Shown: positions 9,031-18,311, counted from the stretch's first letter. The stretch: 33,381 nt of DNA from Alphaproteobacteria bacterium (GCA_022841525.1 JALHRI010000020.1:1-33381), one strand, 5' to 3'. Notes: a model not told the origin generated them from the sequence alone. A program made the numbers and translations.

Positions 9031-10101
9031 TTACAGCGCGTGCCCTTCGCGCATCAACGAAACAATAATCCCCTCGCGCACACCGCGATCCGCAATGGTG
9101 ATGGCCTCGATGGGGAAGGTGCGGGCGATGGCCTCAAAAATCGCGCAACCGGAGAGAATAAAATCCGTCCGGCTGGAGCCAATGCAGGGATGCGCCGCGC
9201 GCTCGGCATGGCTCATTTTCAGGAGCGTTTGCGTGGCGCCGCGAATATCGGAGATGGAGAGTTTTAAGCCATCAATTTTCGAGCGGTCGTAATGCGGCAG
9301 ATTTAGGTGAATCGCGGCCAGCGTGGTGACGGTACCGGAAGTAGAGAGCATCTGCACGTGATCATGCCAGATGCGCGAGGCAATCTGGTTGGTGTGCTCC
9401 ATCGGCGCGAGCAGTTCCGCAATACGCTGCACGATTTCTTCAAAATACATCTCGGTATAGGCGGGGCCGCCAAATTGTTCCGACATGTTCATCACGCCAT
9501 AAGGCAGCGACAGCCAGTCTTGAATGAGGTGGCGTTTGTGCGAGTTGATCGGCGCGTCGCCATCAATTTTCACCCACATAAACTCGGTCGAGCCGCCGCC
9601 AATATCAAACGCCAGCGCGTAGCGCGTGTCTTTAATCAGTAGCGATGAGCAGCCCAAAAACGCCAGCCTGGCTTCTTCTTCGTTGGAAATAATATCAATC
9701 GTGATGCCCAGATCACTGCGCACGCGCGCTAAAAAATCTTCAGCGTTGGCAGCGCGGCGACAGGCTTCGGTGGCCACAAAGCGCGATTTGACTACCTGAT
9801 AGCGCGCGAGCTTACTCGTGCAGGTCGCCAGTGCTTTCATGGTGCGACGCATCGCTTCTTCGGAGAGTTTTCCCGTATCGCTCACCCCTTCGCCCAGCCG
9901 CACGATGCGTGAATAGCTATCAACCACGCGCAGGGTTTTTGTTCCCTGATCGTGGTGAAAGGATGGGCGCGCAATCAGCAGGCGGCAGTTGTTGGTGCCC
10001 AAATCCAGCGCGGCATACATTTCGCCGCTGGCGGCGGGCGGCGGATTACCCTGCGAACTATGGCTGTGCGTAGCGCGCGGCGATGAGGACGATTTATACA
10101 T
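9031..10101 (-). CDS. ppx: Exopolyphosphatase / pppGpp phosphohydrolase family (Ppx/GppA)
   Basis: ASKHA-fold phosphatase acting on polyphosphate or pppGpp; the sequence does not tell which. 356 aa. Seen: the phosphate-1 loop AALDLGTNNCRLLIA (residues 30-44), VRLGEGV, EACRRAANAEDF, IDIISNEEEARLAFLG (catalytic Glu region), and the phosphate-2 loop ALAFDIGGGSTEFM. The first ~27 residues are a Ser/Pro-rich extension; the fold begins at MYAALDLG, so the Met at residue 28 is an alternative start. The length is that of the short alphaproteobacterial form without the C-terminal HD-like domain. It is paired with rlmE, as in other alphaproteobacteria. Confidence 0.9.
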   Translation of the reverse strand: MYKSSSSPRATHSHSSQGNPPPAASGEMYAALDLGTNNCRLLIARPSFHHDQGTKTLRVVDSYSRIVRLGEGVSDTGKLSEEAMRRTMKALATCTSKLARYQVVKSRFVATEACRRAANAEDFLARVRSDLGITIDIISNEEEARLAFLGCSSLLIKDTRYALAFDIGGGSTEFMWVKIDGDAPINSHKRHLIQDWLSLPYGVMNMSEQFGGPAYTEMYFEEIVQRIAELLAPMEHTNQIASRIWHDHVQMLSTSGTVTTLAAIHLNLPHYDRSKIDGLKLSISDIRGATQTLLKMSHAERAAHPCIGSSRTDFILSGCAIFEAIARTFPIEAITIADRGVREGIIVSLMREGHAL

Positions 10102-10144
10102 CCGCGCATGCTAGACGTGAAGCCGCCTAAGCGCAAGCGGCTGG

Positions 10145-10702
10145 TTACTGCAGAATCGGAGGAGGCGGGGTGAAGACGCGGCTTTGCACGCGGTCTTTCG
10201 GGCGAATATCGCGCGCGGCAACCAGCCCCGCTTTGACGTAAAGCAGCGCTTTAATGGGCTTATCGGCGTAAATTTCGCGCGTAACATCCATGGGGATATG
10301 GCCGGGGTAAATTTGTAAAATCAGGCCGGTATCATCGACAAATAATACATCGGTGGCCTGCTGCACGCGAAACATGGGCAGCGGCGCGATGGTGGGCGCG
10401 CCAAACGCCAGCATCACGCCGTTTGTATCATTCAGCGTGGTGAGCGCGTGGATGTAATCGAGTTTCAGCGCGTCTTCCGGCCGCACTTCCACATTGAGCG
10501 TGACCGGCATGCGCGCGGCCACGGGCGGCATTTCTTTTTCAGCTGTATCGCTTTTTGTGGCAGGCGTAGGGGCAGTTTCCGGTGCAGGTGTGGGAAGGAT
10601 CGTGATCTGCTCGCGTTCAAACACCAGCGGATTGGTGATCAGGCCTTGTGCGCTAAGCGAAATCGGAAAGGCCAACAGCAGTAAAAACGTGATCAAGCGC
10701 AT
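10145..10702 (-). CDS. Secreted protein with a degenerate DUF192-like domain
   Basis: 185-aa exported protein: signal peptide about residues 1-18 (LITFLLLLAFPISLSAQG), a Pro/Thr/Ala-rich linker (about 36-65), then a domain whose strands VLFVDDTGLILQIYPG and IKALLYVKAGLVAARDIRPKDRV line up with the second half of DUF192 proteins (internal strand, then the closing GD/KDRV turn). The GLMxR and FWMxxT hallmarks of the first half are missing. The start overlaps the stop of the upstream true DUF192 gene (TGATG), so the two are coupled and may be diverged tandem copies. Relation to DUF192 is my inference; the export signal is clear. Function unknown. Confidence 0.7.
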   Translation of the reverse strand: MRLITFLLLLAFPISLSAQGLITNPLVFEREQITILPTPAPETAPTPATKSDTAEKEMPPVAARMPVTLNVEVRPEDALKLDYIHALTTLNDTNGVMLAFGAPTIAPLPMFRVQQATDVLFVDDTGLILQIYPGHIPMDVTREIYADKPIKALLYVKAGLVAARDIRPKDRVQSRVFTPPPPILQ

Positions 10703-11187
10703 CAGCGAATCTCCACATCGTCAGGCAGGGTGATGCTTACCGCATCGCCAACTCTAAGATCGGCAAGTTTCGGGCAGTCAGCGTTGATTTCAATGACGCT
10801 ATTGGCCATCTGCGTGGCGCTAAGCGGGGTATCGTTCATCGCCGCTGCGCGCGGATAAAGTGTCACAATCTCTGACTGCGGGCTGACAAACGCCATCCAG
10901 AGCGGGGTGGGGGTATCGTGCATCCAGAAGGCGTGCAGGGCAGGGCGCGGAAACAAAAAAACCATGCCACCACAAGGGGCGAGGTCACGCCGATGCATGA
11001 GGCCGTTTTTACGCTGAGTATTGGTGGCCGCCACTTCCAGCACAAATTCCTGCTCGGCGATGCGCACGCTCGCGCTGTGGCGTGGTTGATAGTGCTCGGC
11101 CAATAGATTACCGGCAATAATCAGCGCGCAGATAAAAAGCACAACCAACAGGTGCGAAAGGCGTGGGCGCAAATCAAGCGATGGCAT
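10702..11187 (-). CDS. DUF192 family membrane-anchored protein
   Basis: 161-aa DUF192 protein (function unsettled in the family). I start it at ATG 11187, since the open frame further upstream runs inside metZ. Seen: N-terminal membrane segment (about residues 11-28), then the DUF192 hallmarks VAATNTQRKNGLMHRRDL, GGMVFLFPRPALHAFWMHDT, SEIVTLYPRAA and the closing ADLRVGDAVSITL. The segment near the N-terminus suggests the domain faces the periplasm. It overlaps the metZ stop by 14 bp and shares one base with the next gene, so all three are likely one transcript. Confidence 0.88.
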   Translation of the reverse strand: MPSLDLRPRLSHLLVVLFICALIIAGNLLAEHYQPRHSASVRIAEQEFVLEVAATNTQRKNGLMHRRDLAPCGGMVFLFPRPALHAFWMHDTPTPLWMAFVSPQSEIVTLYPRAAAMNDTPLSATQMANSVIEINADCPKLADLRVGDAVSITLPDDVEIR

Positions 11188-12385
11188 TGAGGCCTCGCGC
11201 CAGATCGGCAAGTAAATCAGCGGTGGTCTCAAGGCCGACCGACAGGCGCAACAGTCCCTCGCTAATGCCGAGTTGCGCGCGTTCATCGGGGGCGATGTTG
11301 CTGTGCGTAGTGGTGGCCGGATGGGTGATGAGGCTTTTGGCATCCCCCAGATTATTGGCGATATCAATCAGCTTCAGTGCATTCATGAAGGCGAACGCTT
11401 TTTCTTTGCCGCCTGCAAGTTCAAAGGCCAGCATGCCGCCACCACCTGACATTTGCTTTTTCGCCAGGTCATACTGCGGAAAGGATGGGTGATGCGGGTA
11501 GAGCATGCGCGTCATGCCCGCTTTGCCATGCAGAAAATCAGCGCAGGCCGCTGCATTCTCACTGTGGCGCGCCATGCGCAGGGGCAGCGTTTCGAGCCCC
11601 TTCAAAATGACCCAGGCATTAAACGGGCTGAGTGCCGGCCCCGTATGGCGAAAGAACGGCAGCACGATTTCTTCCATAAAGGCTTTACGCCCTAGCAATG
11701 CGCCGCCCAGCGTGCGCCCCTGACCATCGGCATATTTGGTGGTGGAATATACCACCAGATCCGCCCCCAGCGTAAACGGACGCTGATAGAGCGGGGTGGC
11801 GAATACATTATCCACAATAACCTTAGCACCTACCTTGTGAGCTAAACTTGCTACATATTGAATATCAACCAACTCCAGATTCGGGTTGGCTGGCGATTCA
11901 ATAAATACAGCCTGCGTTTTTTTCGACAGGGCGCGCGCCCAGCCTTCCGTATCATCGGATGTTACCAGCTCATAGCTGATGCCAAAGCGCGGCAAAATTT
12001 GCGTAATGATATAATGGCACGAGCCGAAGAGCACGCGGCTGGCGACGACGTGATCGCCGGTTTTAAGGTGGCTCATCAGGCTGGCAAAGACGGCGGCCAT
12101 GCCGCTACCCATGACAATGCAGCTTTCGGCGCCCTCTAGCAGGGCGAGGCGCTCTTCCAGCATCGCCAGGTTGGGGTTTTTGTAGCGGCTATACACATAG
12201 CCCGGCGCGCTGCCATCAAAGCGCGAGGCGGCGGTTTCTGCCGAGTCGTAGCAGAAGCCGGAATTCATGAAAATGGCTTCAGAGACTTCGCCAAACTGGC
12301 TACGATGCGTGCCTCCGCGAATGAGTTTGGTCTCTTCGCCGCAGGCATCCAAGCTGAAAATAGGGGGATTTTCTTGCGTACTCAT
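11174..12385 (-). CDS. metZ: O-succinylhomoserine sulfhydrylase
   Basis: PLP enzyme of the Cys/Met metabolism family; MetZ converts O-succinylhomoserine plus sulfide to homocysteine (methionine synthesis). 403 aa. Seen: the substrate loop YVYSRYKNPNLAMLEERLALLEGAE in order, GSGMAAV (cofactor phosphate), ESPANPNLE, VDNVFATPLYQRP, and the PLP lysine in VVYSTTKYADGQGRTLGG; the KYxDGQGR form is typical of MetZ rather than MetB or MetC. The C-terminal RLSVGLE is present. It is the first gene of a minus-strand unit that continues into the DUF192 genes and ppx-rlmE. Its start faces queE across 55 bp, a shared promoter region. Confusion with cystathionine gamma-synthase is possible but less likely. 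Confidence 0.92.
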   Translation of the reverse strand: MSTQENPPIFSLDACGEETKLIRGGTHRSQFGEVSEAIFMNSGFCYDSAETAASRFDGSAPGYVYSRYKNPNLAMLEERLALLEGAESCIVMGSGMAAVFASLMSHLKTGDHVVASRVLFGSCHYIITQILPRFGISYELVTSDDTEGWARALSKKTQAVFIESPANPNLELVDIQYVASLAHKVGAKVIVDNVFATPLYQRPFTLGADLVVYSTTKYADGQGRTLGGALLGRKAFMEEIVLPFFRHTGPALSPFNAWVILKGLETLPLRMARHSENAAACADFLHGKAGMTRMLYPHHPSFPQYDLAKKQMSGGGGMLAFELAGGKEKAFAFMNALKLIDIANNLGDAKSLITHPATTTHSNIAPDERAQLGISEGLLRLSVGLETTADLLADLARGLNAIA

Positions 12386-12440
12386 ACGCTGTGGTTTACA
12401 TCAGCGCTCGCATGCACGCAAGCAATGGAAATGACGGATC

Positions 12441-13103
12441 ATGAAAGGCAAGAATCCCAAACGCCCGCCGGAGAGTGGCGATGGCCTGAGCTTAAATGTG
12501 GTCGAGATTTTTCCGACCCTGCAGGGCGAAGGCATGCACGCGGGCGTGCCGGCGATGTTTATTCGCCTTGGCGGCTGTAATTTAGCCTGCAATTTTTGCG
12601 ATACGCAGTTTGAAGATTTTTCTGAACATACGCTGGAAGAGATTACCTCGCGCGTGAAGTCACTCTCACGTGGCCACCGATTGGCGGTGATAACCGGTGG
12701 CGAGCCGCTGCGTCAGAATATCGCGCCGCTGTGCGAGGCGCTGCTGGACGCTGGATTTTCGGTGCAAATCGAAACCAACGGCACCATTTACCGTAACCTG
12801 CCAGACAGGGTGGAGGTGGTCTGCTCGCCCAAAGCGGTGGATGGCACGTATTACCCGCTGCGGCCGGATGTGCTGGCGCGGGTGAATGCGCTGAAATTTA
12901 TCATCAGCACACGCGAGGCGGCCTATGCGGATGTACCGCAGATTGGTCAGGCTGCGCGTCCTGATTTGCCCGTATTTCTGCAGCCGATGGATGAGGAAGA
13001 CGCGGTCATCAACGCTGCCAATACAGCGCGCTGCGTCGCGCTTTGTCAGCAGCACGGCTACAGGCTTTCACTGCAAACACACAAAATTCTGGGGATTGCA
13101 TGA
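12441..13103 (+). CDS. queE: 7-carboxy-7-deazaguanine synthase QueE
   Basis: Radical-SAM enzyme that contracts 6-carboxytetrahydropterin to 7-carboxy-7-deazaguanine in queuosine (7-deazaguanine) synthesis. 220 aa. Seen: [21 protein letters not shown] (substrate side), the cluster motif CNLACNFC (Cys46, Cys50, Cys53, the C-x3-C-x2-C spacing), the SAM glycine motif ITGGEPLRQ and ETNGT. No strong Shine-Dalgarno is seen before ATG 12441. Its stop overlaps the queC start by 4 bp (ATGA), so the two are coupled. The gene order supports the role. Confidence 0.95.
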   Translation: MKGKNPKRPPESGDGLSLNVVEIFPTLQGEGMHAGVPAMFIRLGGCNLACNFCDTQFEDFSEHTLEEITSRVKSLSRGHRLAVITGGEPLRQNIAPLCEALLDAGFSVQIETNGTIYRNLPDRVEVVCSPKAVDGTYYPLRPDVLARVNALKFIISTREAAYADVPQIGQAARPDLPVFLQPMDEEDAVINAANTARCVALCQQHGYRLSLQTHKILGIA

Positions 13104-13783
13104 GTAAAAAAGCCGTCATTTTACTCAGCGGCGGGTTGGATTCTGCGACCACGCTGGCCATGGCAAAGCGCGATGGATTTACCTGTTACGCGCTTAGTTT
13201 TCGCTATGGTCAGCGCCACGCCGTAGAGCTTGAGCGCGCCCGCGCAGTGGCGAACCATCTGGGCGCGCATGAACACAAAATCGCCGAGATTGATCTGAGG
13301 TTGTTCGGTGGCTCCGCGCTGACCGATGATATTGCCGTTCCCAAAGGCCGCAGTGAAGAGGCGATTAGTCACGGCATTCCGGTGACTTACGTGCCGGCGC
13401 GCAATACCGTGTTTTTGTCGTTCGCGCTGGCGTATGCGGAGGTGATCGGCGCAGCGGACATTTTTATCGGCGTGAACGCGCTCGATTATAGCGGCTACCC
13501 CGATTGCAGGCCGGAATTTATCGCCGCCTATGAGCGCATGGCGAATCTGGCCACCGCTGCTTGCGTTTCCGGCAACGCGCCGCTTAGCATTCACACTCCG
13601 ATCATCGCGATGAGTAAAGCACAGATCATTCGCGAAGGCACCGCGCTGGGGGTTGATTACGGGCTAACCTTAAGCTGCTATGACCCCACGCCGGAAGGAA
13701 AACCCTGCGGCGCGTGCGATTCTTGCCTGATTCGCGCCCGCGGATTCGCTGAGGCCGGCCTGAGTGATCCTGCGTTGGGATAG
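13100..13783 (+). CDS. queC: 7-cyano-7-deazaguanine synthase QueC
   Basis: ATP-dependent enzyme turning 7-carboxy-7-deazaguanine into preQ0, the next step after QueE. 227 aa. Seen: the PP-loop SGGLDSAT (residues 10-17), [42 protein letters not shown] and the C-terminal zinc set Cys193, Cys203, Cys206, Cys209 in [19 protein letters not shown] start at ATG 13100 because it begins [12 protein letters not shown], as in the family, and overlaps the queE stop; the frame back to 13043 lies inside queE. Its stop is 2 bp from the convergent infC stop. Confidence 0.97.
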   Translation: MSKKAVILLSGGLDSATTLAMAKRDGFTCYALSFRYGQRHAVELERARAVANHLGAHEHKIAEIDLRLFGGSALTDDIAVPKGRSEEAISHGIPVTYVPARNTVFLSFALAYAEVIGAADIFIGVNALDYSGYPDCRPEFIAAYERMANLATAACVSGNAPLSIHTPIIAMSKAQIIREGTALGVDYGLTLSCYDPTPEGKPCGACDSCLIRARGFAEAGLSDPALG

Positions 13784-13785
13784 TC

Positions 13786-14340
13786 TTATTTTGCCGGTGA
13801 GATCACCATAATCATCTGACGGCCTTCAGATTTCGGCTCGTGATCGACCTTGGCTTTGCCTTCCAGCTGCTCTTTAATCTTCACCAGAAGTTGCATGCCC
13901 AGTTGCTGATGCGCCATTTCGCGGCCGCGAAAGCGCAGTGTGAACTTCACTTTATCACCTTCGGCCAGAAATTTATGTACGCTGCGCATTTTGATTTCCA
14001 GATCGTGCGGGTCAATCCCTGGGCGCAGTTTGATTTCTTTCAGCTCGATAATTTTTTGCTTTTTGCGTGCTTCCTGTGCCTTTTTCTGCTGCTGGTAACG
14101 GTATTTGCCGTAATCCATAATTTTGCAGACTGGCGGCTTGGCAGCGGGCGAAATTTCCACCAGATCGAGGCTGGCTTCCTCAGCAAGGCGCAGTGCTTCG
14201 CGCACAGTGACAACACCGAGCATGTCGCCGTTAGCGGCGATGAGGCGAATGGAATCAGCAAAAATCTGGCGGTTGATGCGCGGCTCATCGGAAGAGGAGG
14301 CGGGCTTTTTCGGGGGGAGACCGGAATTAGGCGCGGCCAT
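13786..14340 (-). CDS. infC: Translation initiation factor IF-3
   Basis: IF-3 binds the 30S subunit, checks start-codon pairing and prevents premature subunit joining. 184 aa: a basic leader, N-domain ([42 protein letters not shown] in order), the lysine-rich linker ([14 protein letters not shown]) and C-domain ([35 protein letters not shown]). The ATG at 14340 lies two codons after an in-frame TGA and has no clear Shine-Dalgarno at normal distance (GGAG is about 30 bases upstream), which fits a weakly initiated, autoregulated infC but does not prove it. rpmI-rplT do not follow; queC is convergent with a 2-bp gap. thrS lies upstream on the same strand but is cut off by an inserted gene. Confidence 0.96.
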   Translation of the reverse strand: MAAPNSGLPPKKPASSSDEPRINRQIFADSIRLIAANGDMLGVVTVREALRLAEEASLDLVEISPAAKPPVCKIMDYGKYRYQQQKKAQEARKKQKIIELKEIKLRPGIDPHDLEIKMRSVHKFLAEGDKVKFTLRFRGREMAHQQLGMQLLVKIKEQLEGKAKVDHEPKSEGRQMIMVISPAK

Positions 14341-14383
14341 AAATCATCGTCATGTAAGTATATACTCCAAAGTGAATGCCGCC

Positions 14384-14405
14384 TTACGCAGGCGCCAGCG
14401 CTTCC
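14384..14405 (-). repeat. Remnant copy of the thrS 3' end (att-like direct repeat, infC side)
   Basis: Bases 14388-14405 match 16312-16329 at 17 of 18 positions. Read on the minus strand with the next codons, this copy encodes EALAPA and a TAA stop, against EARAPA and a TAG stop at the real ThrS end. The match stops abruptly at both ends. It lies about 43 bp before the infC start, where the end of thrS would be expected if the two genes were once adjacent. Confidence 0.65.
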
Positions 14406-14452
14406 TTACTAATCATCACCACTGTATTGTCAAGTGATTAGCGGATTTGGAT

Positions 14453-14474
14453 ATTTTAAGATTATTTTAAGATT
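14453..14474 (+). promoter_or_regulatory. Putative CtrA full site before the 605-codon gene
   Basis: Two tandem copies of the 11-mer ATTTTAAGATT. Within them, TTAA at 14456-14459 and 14467-14470 are exactly 7 bases apart, the TTAA-N7-TTAA pattern of alphaproteobacterial CtrA sites. The second half-site ends 23 bp before the ATG at 14494. Role inferred from pattern and position only; AT-richness makes a chance match possible. Confidence 0.45.
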
Positions 14475-14493
14475 TTTTGGGTAATGTGGGGAG

Positions 14494-16311
14494 ATGAGTG
14501 ATGAAACCCAAAACAATACAACAACTAGCGAACAAAATGAGAAGGATGAAACCAACCCTCTGATTGTTGGCTCAGCAGCATCTTTAGCGGCAGTTGCCGC
14601 GATCTATGCAGCCTATACCCGTCATCGCAGAGCGTTGGCCATGGGCGCGGTTATGCCCGAACCAGCAGAGTGGCTCGCTAAGAATTTTACGCTGGGTGAA
14701 GCCTATGCTGACCATCAAGCCAAATGGTTTGGGCCACAAGATGAAGAGGTGTTAAAATTTCTTGGAGCACCAAATCATGATTTTGCTCACGTTATTTTGG
14801 CTCTTACCGGTGCAAAGACCTATCAGGCAGATTTTGGCGCCGAAGGACATGTTACTGCAATTCAAGCAGCGCTGTCTCGTCCGATAGGTGGGGTTGAAGT
14901 TCACGAGTCTGCAACACTTCTCACGCGGGAAGGTTATACAGAAGTAGTTAAAAATTACGCGCAGGTTACTTCAGGCCTTGAAAATATGATTCGTACTCTT
15001 TCATGGATCATGGGAGAAAAGACCGGTCAAACCATGGATCAAGTGTACAAAACTTATGGTTACGACTCTGGTAAATTAGCTAATGCAGCGCACGAGCAAG
15101 GTATAAATATTACTACCAATGGCCTATCCCGTAGCCAGATTGAAAATCTTGATCAAGTTGTTGACCTTGAAGCGATCTTTAAGCCAGAAGAGGCTTTTGT
15201 AATCGAAACTTTGGATGGCAGGCGATATGTTTATCATTTGGTTGATAAAGCACAAACTTTTTTACCAAGTGGTTCGAACGGTGTTGAAAGATTTAATGAA
15301 TTTCAAGTGCCGAGTGAAGAAGATATTGGGGGAGTATTTGATCGTGTTCGCCCAGTTCTAGCTGATTTGCAGCGCCAAATTATCGATGTCTCCCCAACAT
15401 CTGTCGATGGTGCCACCTTGTATGATTTGCTAGGAGCTATTCCCGCACGCGATATTCATGAGCGCATGAACGGCGGCACTCGGCCTTTAGTGATTCCACC
15501 TGAAGCAATAGCAAGAGCGAAGATTGCTGTTGAGGAAGCAAAGAGAGCACAACTTGCTATTGAGGAAGAAAAGAGAGCGCAAAATCCTGATGCAGTACCA
15601 CCCGTTGAAGAGAATGCTGATGCAACCACCAATCGATCAGTTAGTGATGGTGAAGCAAGGCCATTATCAAGTCTTCCTGAAATTGAATCCATTGATGCAC
15701 CTCACATCCATAAAATCCCCGGAGGCGGAGCAGCTAGCGTACTGATGAACGGTGCTATTGGTGCGGGTGTTGCGGTTGCGGTAACAGCGCTTTCGGGTGA
15801 AGCCTCGGCATCTACACTTACTGCTGCTGCGACTCATGGGGCTATCAGTGGAGCGGTGCCGTTTGGTGATGCGGCGATGCAAGCGGCCGCAGGAAACGAT
15901 GATGAGGCAGCAATTTCCGCACAGGCGGAAGGTTGGGCTCTTGCGGGTTGTGCGGTTGGAACCTATGCGGGCGCTACGGGTGGCGGGCTTACAGGTGTAT
16001 TGGGTGGACCGGCGGCACCAGCCACTGTACCTGCTGGCGCTGTTGCTGGTGGCGCTGTAGGATGTGCAGCAGGTGGTATGGTAACCGGTTTAGTGGCTGA
16101 TGAAGTGTTGCGCGGTGTCGCACGTTACTGGGATGGTAATCCGAACGTGCAGCCAGGTATGATAGGTGGTTTGGCAGAGGCTGCTGTCACCTATGCTCAA
16201 GACATAGGATCCCAGCTTTCTCAAATATGTATATTTGATTGTGATGCGGAAAACATTGCAGCATCTAATGTAACGCCGTTAACACAGCCAGATAAACTCA
16301 GAGAGCGCTAG
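14494..16311 (+). CDS. Large accessory protein of unknown function: membrane segment, Coq4-like patch, Gly/Ala-rich C-terminus
   Basis: 605 aa, not recognised as a known protein. Seen in order: polar leader; one likely membrane segment (about residues 22-41, then basic RHRR); a patch (53-118) with [24 protein letters not shown] (His95, Asp96, His99) and ADFGAE (Glu117) that recalls Coq4 proteins (HDxxH...E), with about six extra residues; a helical middle; a charged tandem repeat near 342-362 ([22 protein letters not shown]); a disordered linker (365-405); and a Gly/Ala-rich, glycine-zipper-like C-terminal third (410-540). The gene is AT-richer than its neighbours, opposes thrS and infC, and shares its stop tetranucleotide CTAG with thrS. 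A GGGGAG lies directly against the ATG. Probably transferred. Coq4 kinship is a hypothesis. Confidence 0.8.
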   Translation: MSDETQNNTTTSEQNEKDETNPLIVGSAASLAAVAAIYAAYTRHRRALAMGAVMPEPAEWLAKNFTLGEAYADHQAKWFGPQDEEVLKFLGAPNHDFAHVILALTGAKTYQADFGAEGHVTAIQAALSRPIGGVEVHESATLLTREGYTEVVKNYAQVTSGLENMIRTLSWIMGEKTGQTMDQVYKTYGYDSGKLANAAHEQGINITTNGLSRSQIENLDQVVDLEAIFKPEEAFVIETLDGRRYVYHLVDKAQTFLPSGSNGVERFNEFQVPSEEDIGGVFDRVRPVLADLQRQIIDVSPTSVDGATLYDLLGAIPARDIHERMNGGTRPLVIPPEAIARAKIAVEEAKRAQLAIEEEKRAQNPDAVPPVEENADATTNRSVSDGEARPLSSLPEIESIDAPHIHKIPGGGAASVLMNGAIGAGVAVAVTALSGEASASTLTAAATHGAISGAVPFGDAAMQAAAGNDDEAAISAQAEGWALAGCAVGTYAGATGGGLTGVLGGPAAPATVPAGAVAGGAVGCAAGGMVTGLVADEVLRGVARYWDGNPNVQPGMIGGLAEAAVTYAQDIGSQLSQICIFDCDAENIAASNVTPLTQPDKLRER

Positions 16312-16329
16312 GCAGGCGCCCGCGCTTCC
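16308..16329 (-). repeat. 3' end of thrS, att-like direct repeat, thrS side
   Basis: The last codons of thrS (EARAPA, stop TAG) lie in the 18-bp segment 16312-16329 that recurs at 14388-14405. Together the copies bracket the 605-codon gene, as expected for an element integrated at a gene's 3' end that restores the gene. No integrase gene is seen between them. Confidence 0.65.
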
Positions 16330-18272
16330 AGCGCCATTATTTGCACGGCTTCGCTAAGCCCCAGCACTTCCTGCTTATCACTCCCCAGCCTACGGATGGC
16401 GACGGTGCGGGCTTCGGCGTCGCGGCCGCCGACGGCGAGGATGAACGGTACTTTCTGCAGCGAATGCTCGCGCACTTTGTAGTTGATTTTTTCGCTGCGC
16501 AGATCGGTTTCGGTCTGTAATCCGGCGGCGCGCAGGGCGGTGGCGACTTCATTCGCATAGCTATCAAACTCGTTGGTGATGCTGCAGATGACTGCGTGCA
16601 CAGGTGCCAGCCACAGCGGAAATTTACCGGCATATTGCTCGATCAGAATGCCAATGAAACGCTCAAACGATCCTAAAATCGCGCGGTGGAGCATGACGGG
16701 GCGATGCTTGGCACCATCTTCGCCGATGTAATTGGCGTCGAGCCGTTCGGGGAGCACAAAATCAACCTGCAGCGTACCGCACTGCCAATCACGGCCAATC
16801 GCGTCGCGCAGTACGAATTCCAGCTTGGGGCCGTAAAATGCTCCCTCGCCTGGGTTGAGGCTGTATTCCAGCCCTGCAGCTTCTACCGCCGCTTTCAGAG
16901 CACCTTCGGATTTATCCCAGGTGGCATCAGTGCCAGCGCGCTTTTCAGGCCGATCAGAAAATTTCACGCGGATTTCGGTGAAGCCAAGGTCGCGGTACAC
17001 TTCTTTTAACAAGTCGCAAAACGCAATGGTTTCTGAGGTGATTTGATCTTCGGTACAGAAAATATGCGCATCATCCTGCACGAAGCCGCGCACGCGCATC
17101 AGGCCGTGCAGCGCGCCTGAGGGTTCGTTGCGGTGGCACGCACCAAACTCGGCCATGCGTAGCGGCAAGTCACGGTAGGATTTGAGGCCAACATTAAAAA
17201 TCTGCACGTGGCAGGGGCAGTTCATCGGTTTGATGGCGAGGTGTTTTTCCTCCGATTCGCTGATGAACATGTTCTCATGGAATTTTTCCCAGTGGCCGGA
17301 TTTTTCCCACAAAACACGGTCAACCAGAATGGGGGTTTTTACTTCAATATAGCCATGCTTCACCAGCTGGCGGCGGATGTAGTTTTCGAGGTTGCGGTAG
17401 ATGCGCCAGCCCTTATCGTGCCAGAAAACCTGCCCCACGGCTTCTTCTTGAATATGAAATAAATCCAGCTCTCGGCCAAGTTTGCGGTGGTCGCGCTTCT
17501 CGGCTTCTTCCAGCATGCTCAGATGTGCTTTGAGCTCTTTATCTGTTGCAAACGCGAGGCCATAAATGCGGGTGAGCATCTGGTTTTTGCTGTCGCCACG
17601 CCAGTACGCGCCGGATACGCGGGTGAGGATGAAGGCCAGCGTGAGCTTCGAAAAATGCGGCACGTGGGGGCCACGGCACAGGTCAATAAACGCATCCTCG
17701 CCGCTGCCTTGGCGGTAGAGCGAGATTTTACCCGCCTCGGTAGTATCATCTTCCGCAGCGCCGCGAATCAGCTCGGCTTTATAGGTTTCGCCGCGTTTTT
17801 CAAACAGCGAAATCGCATCCGCACGGCTGTGCATTTCGCGCGTTACGCTGTTCTCGCGCTTCAAAATCTCGCGCATGCGGTTTTCAATCGCGGGTAAATC
17901 ATCGGGCGTGATGGCGTGGGGAAGGTCCACGTCGTAATAAAAACCATGCTCAATGGTTGGGCCAATGGCCAGCTTGGCTGCGGGATATAGCTCTTTCACG
18001 GCGAGCGCCAACACCTGCGCGGTGAGGGTGTGGCGCAGAATATCGAGGCCTTCAGCGTCTTTGGCGGTGAGAATGCTGACCGCATCACCGTGACTCAGTG
18101 GCAAATAAAGGTCACGCTGCTGGCCGTTTACCTTCATCGCCACCGCGGCTTTGGCCAGGCCTGCGCCAATGCTGGCGGCCAGCTGCTCGCCAGTCGTGCC
18201 TGCTGGCACCTCGCGCACTGAACCATCAGGCAGGGTCAGGTGAATCAGGGCAGGGCTTGGCTGGGTAGTCAT
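16308..18272 (-). CDS. thrS: Threonyl-tRNA synthetase with an altered editing motif
   Basis: Charges tRNA-Thr. 654 aa: TGS domain (about residues 8-70), N2 editing domain (about 75-240), class II catalytic core and anticodon-binding domain. Zinc and active-site landmarks are intact: [10 protein letters not shown], motif 2 [19 protein letters not shown] region, DDAHIFC and the motif 3 part [14 protein letters not shown]. The editing site is odd: the usual R-H-x-x-x-H-x-L-A is [10 protein letters not shown] here, with His81 kept, one residue more in the loop and Gln86 where the second His belongs; the other pair, CRGPH (Cys199, His203), is intact. CGGAGC precedes the ATG. Its stop overlaps that of the convergent 605-codon gene. 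Confidence 0.97.
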   Translation of the reverse strand: MTTQPSPALIHLTLPDGSVREVPAGTTGEQLAASIGAGLAKAAVAMKVNGQQRDLYLPLSHGDAVSILTAKDAEGLDILRHTLTAQVLALAVKELYPAAKLAIGPTIEHGFYYDVDLPHAITPDDLPAIENRMREILKRENSVTREMHSRADAISLFEKRGETYKAELIRGAAEDDTTEAGKISLYRQGSGEDAFIDLCRGPHVPHFSKLTLAFILTRVSGAYWRGDSKNQMLTRIYGLAFATDKELKAHLSMLEEAEKRDHRKLGRELDLFHIQEEAVGQVFWHDKGWRIYRNLENYIRRQLVKHGYIEVKTPILVDRVLWEKSGHWEKFHENMFISESEEKHLAIKPMNCPCHVQIFNVGLKSYRDLPLRMAEFGACHRNEPSGALHGLMRVRGFVQDDAHIFCTEDQITSETIAFCDLLKEVYRDLGFTEIRVKFSDRPEKRAGTDATWDKSEGALKAAVEAAGLEYSLNPGEGAFYGPKLEFVLRDAIGRDWQCGTLQVDFVLPERLDANYIGEDGAKHRPVMLHRAILGSFERFIGILIEQYAGKFPLWLAPVHAVICSITNEFDSYANEVATALRAAGLQTETDLRSEKINYKVREHSLQKVPFILAVGGRDAEARTVAIRRLGSDKQEVLGLSEAVQIMALEARAPA

Positions 18273-18311
18273 GAAATGCTCCGGAAGTTATTTTGGCACT
18301 GCTTTATTCTT

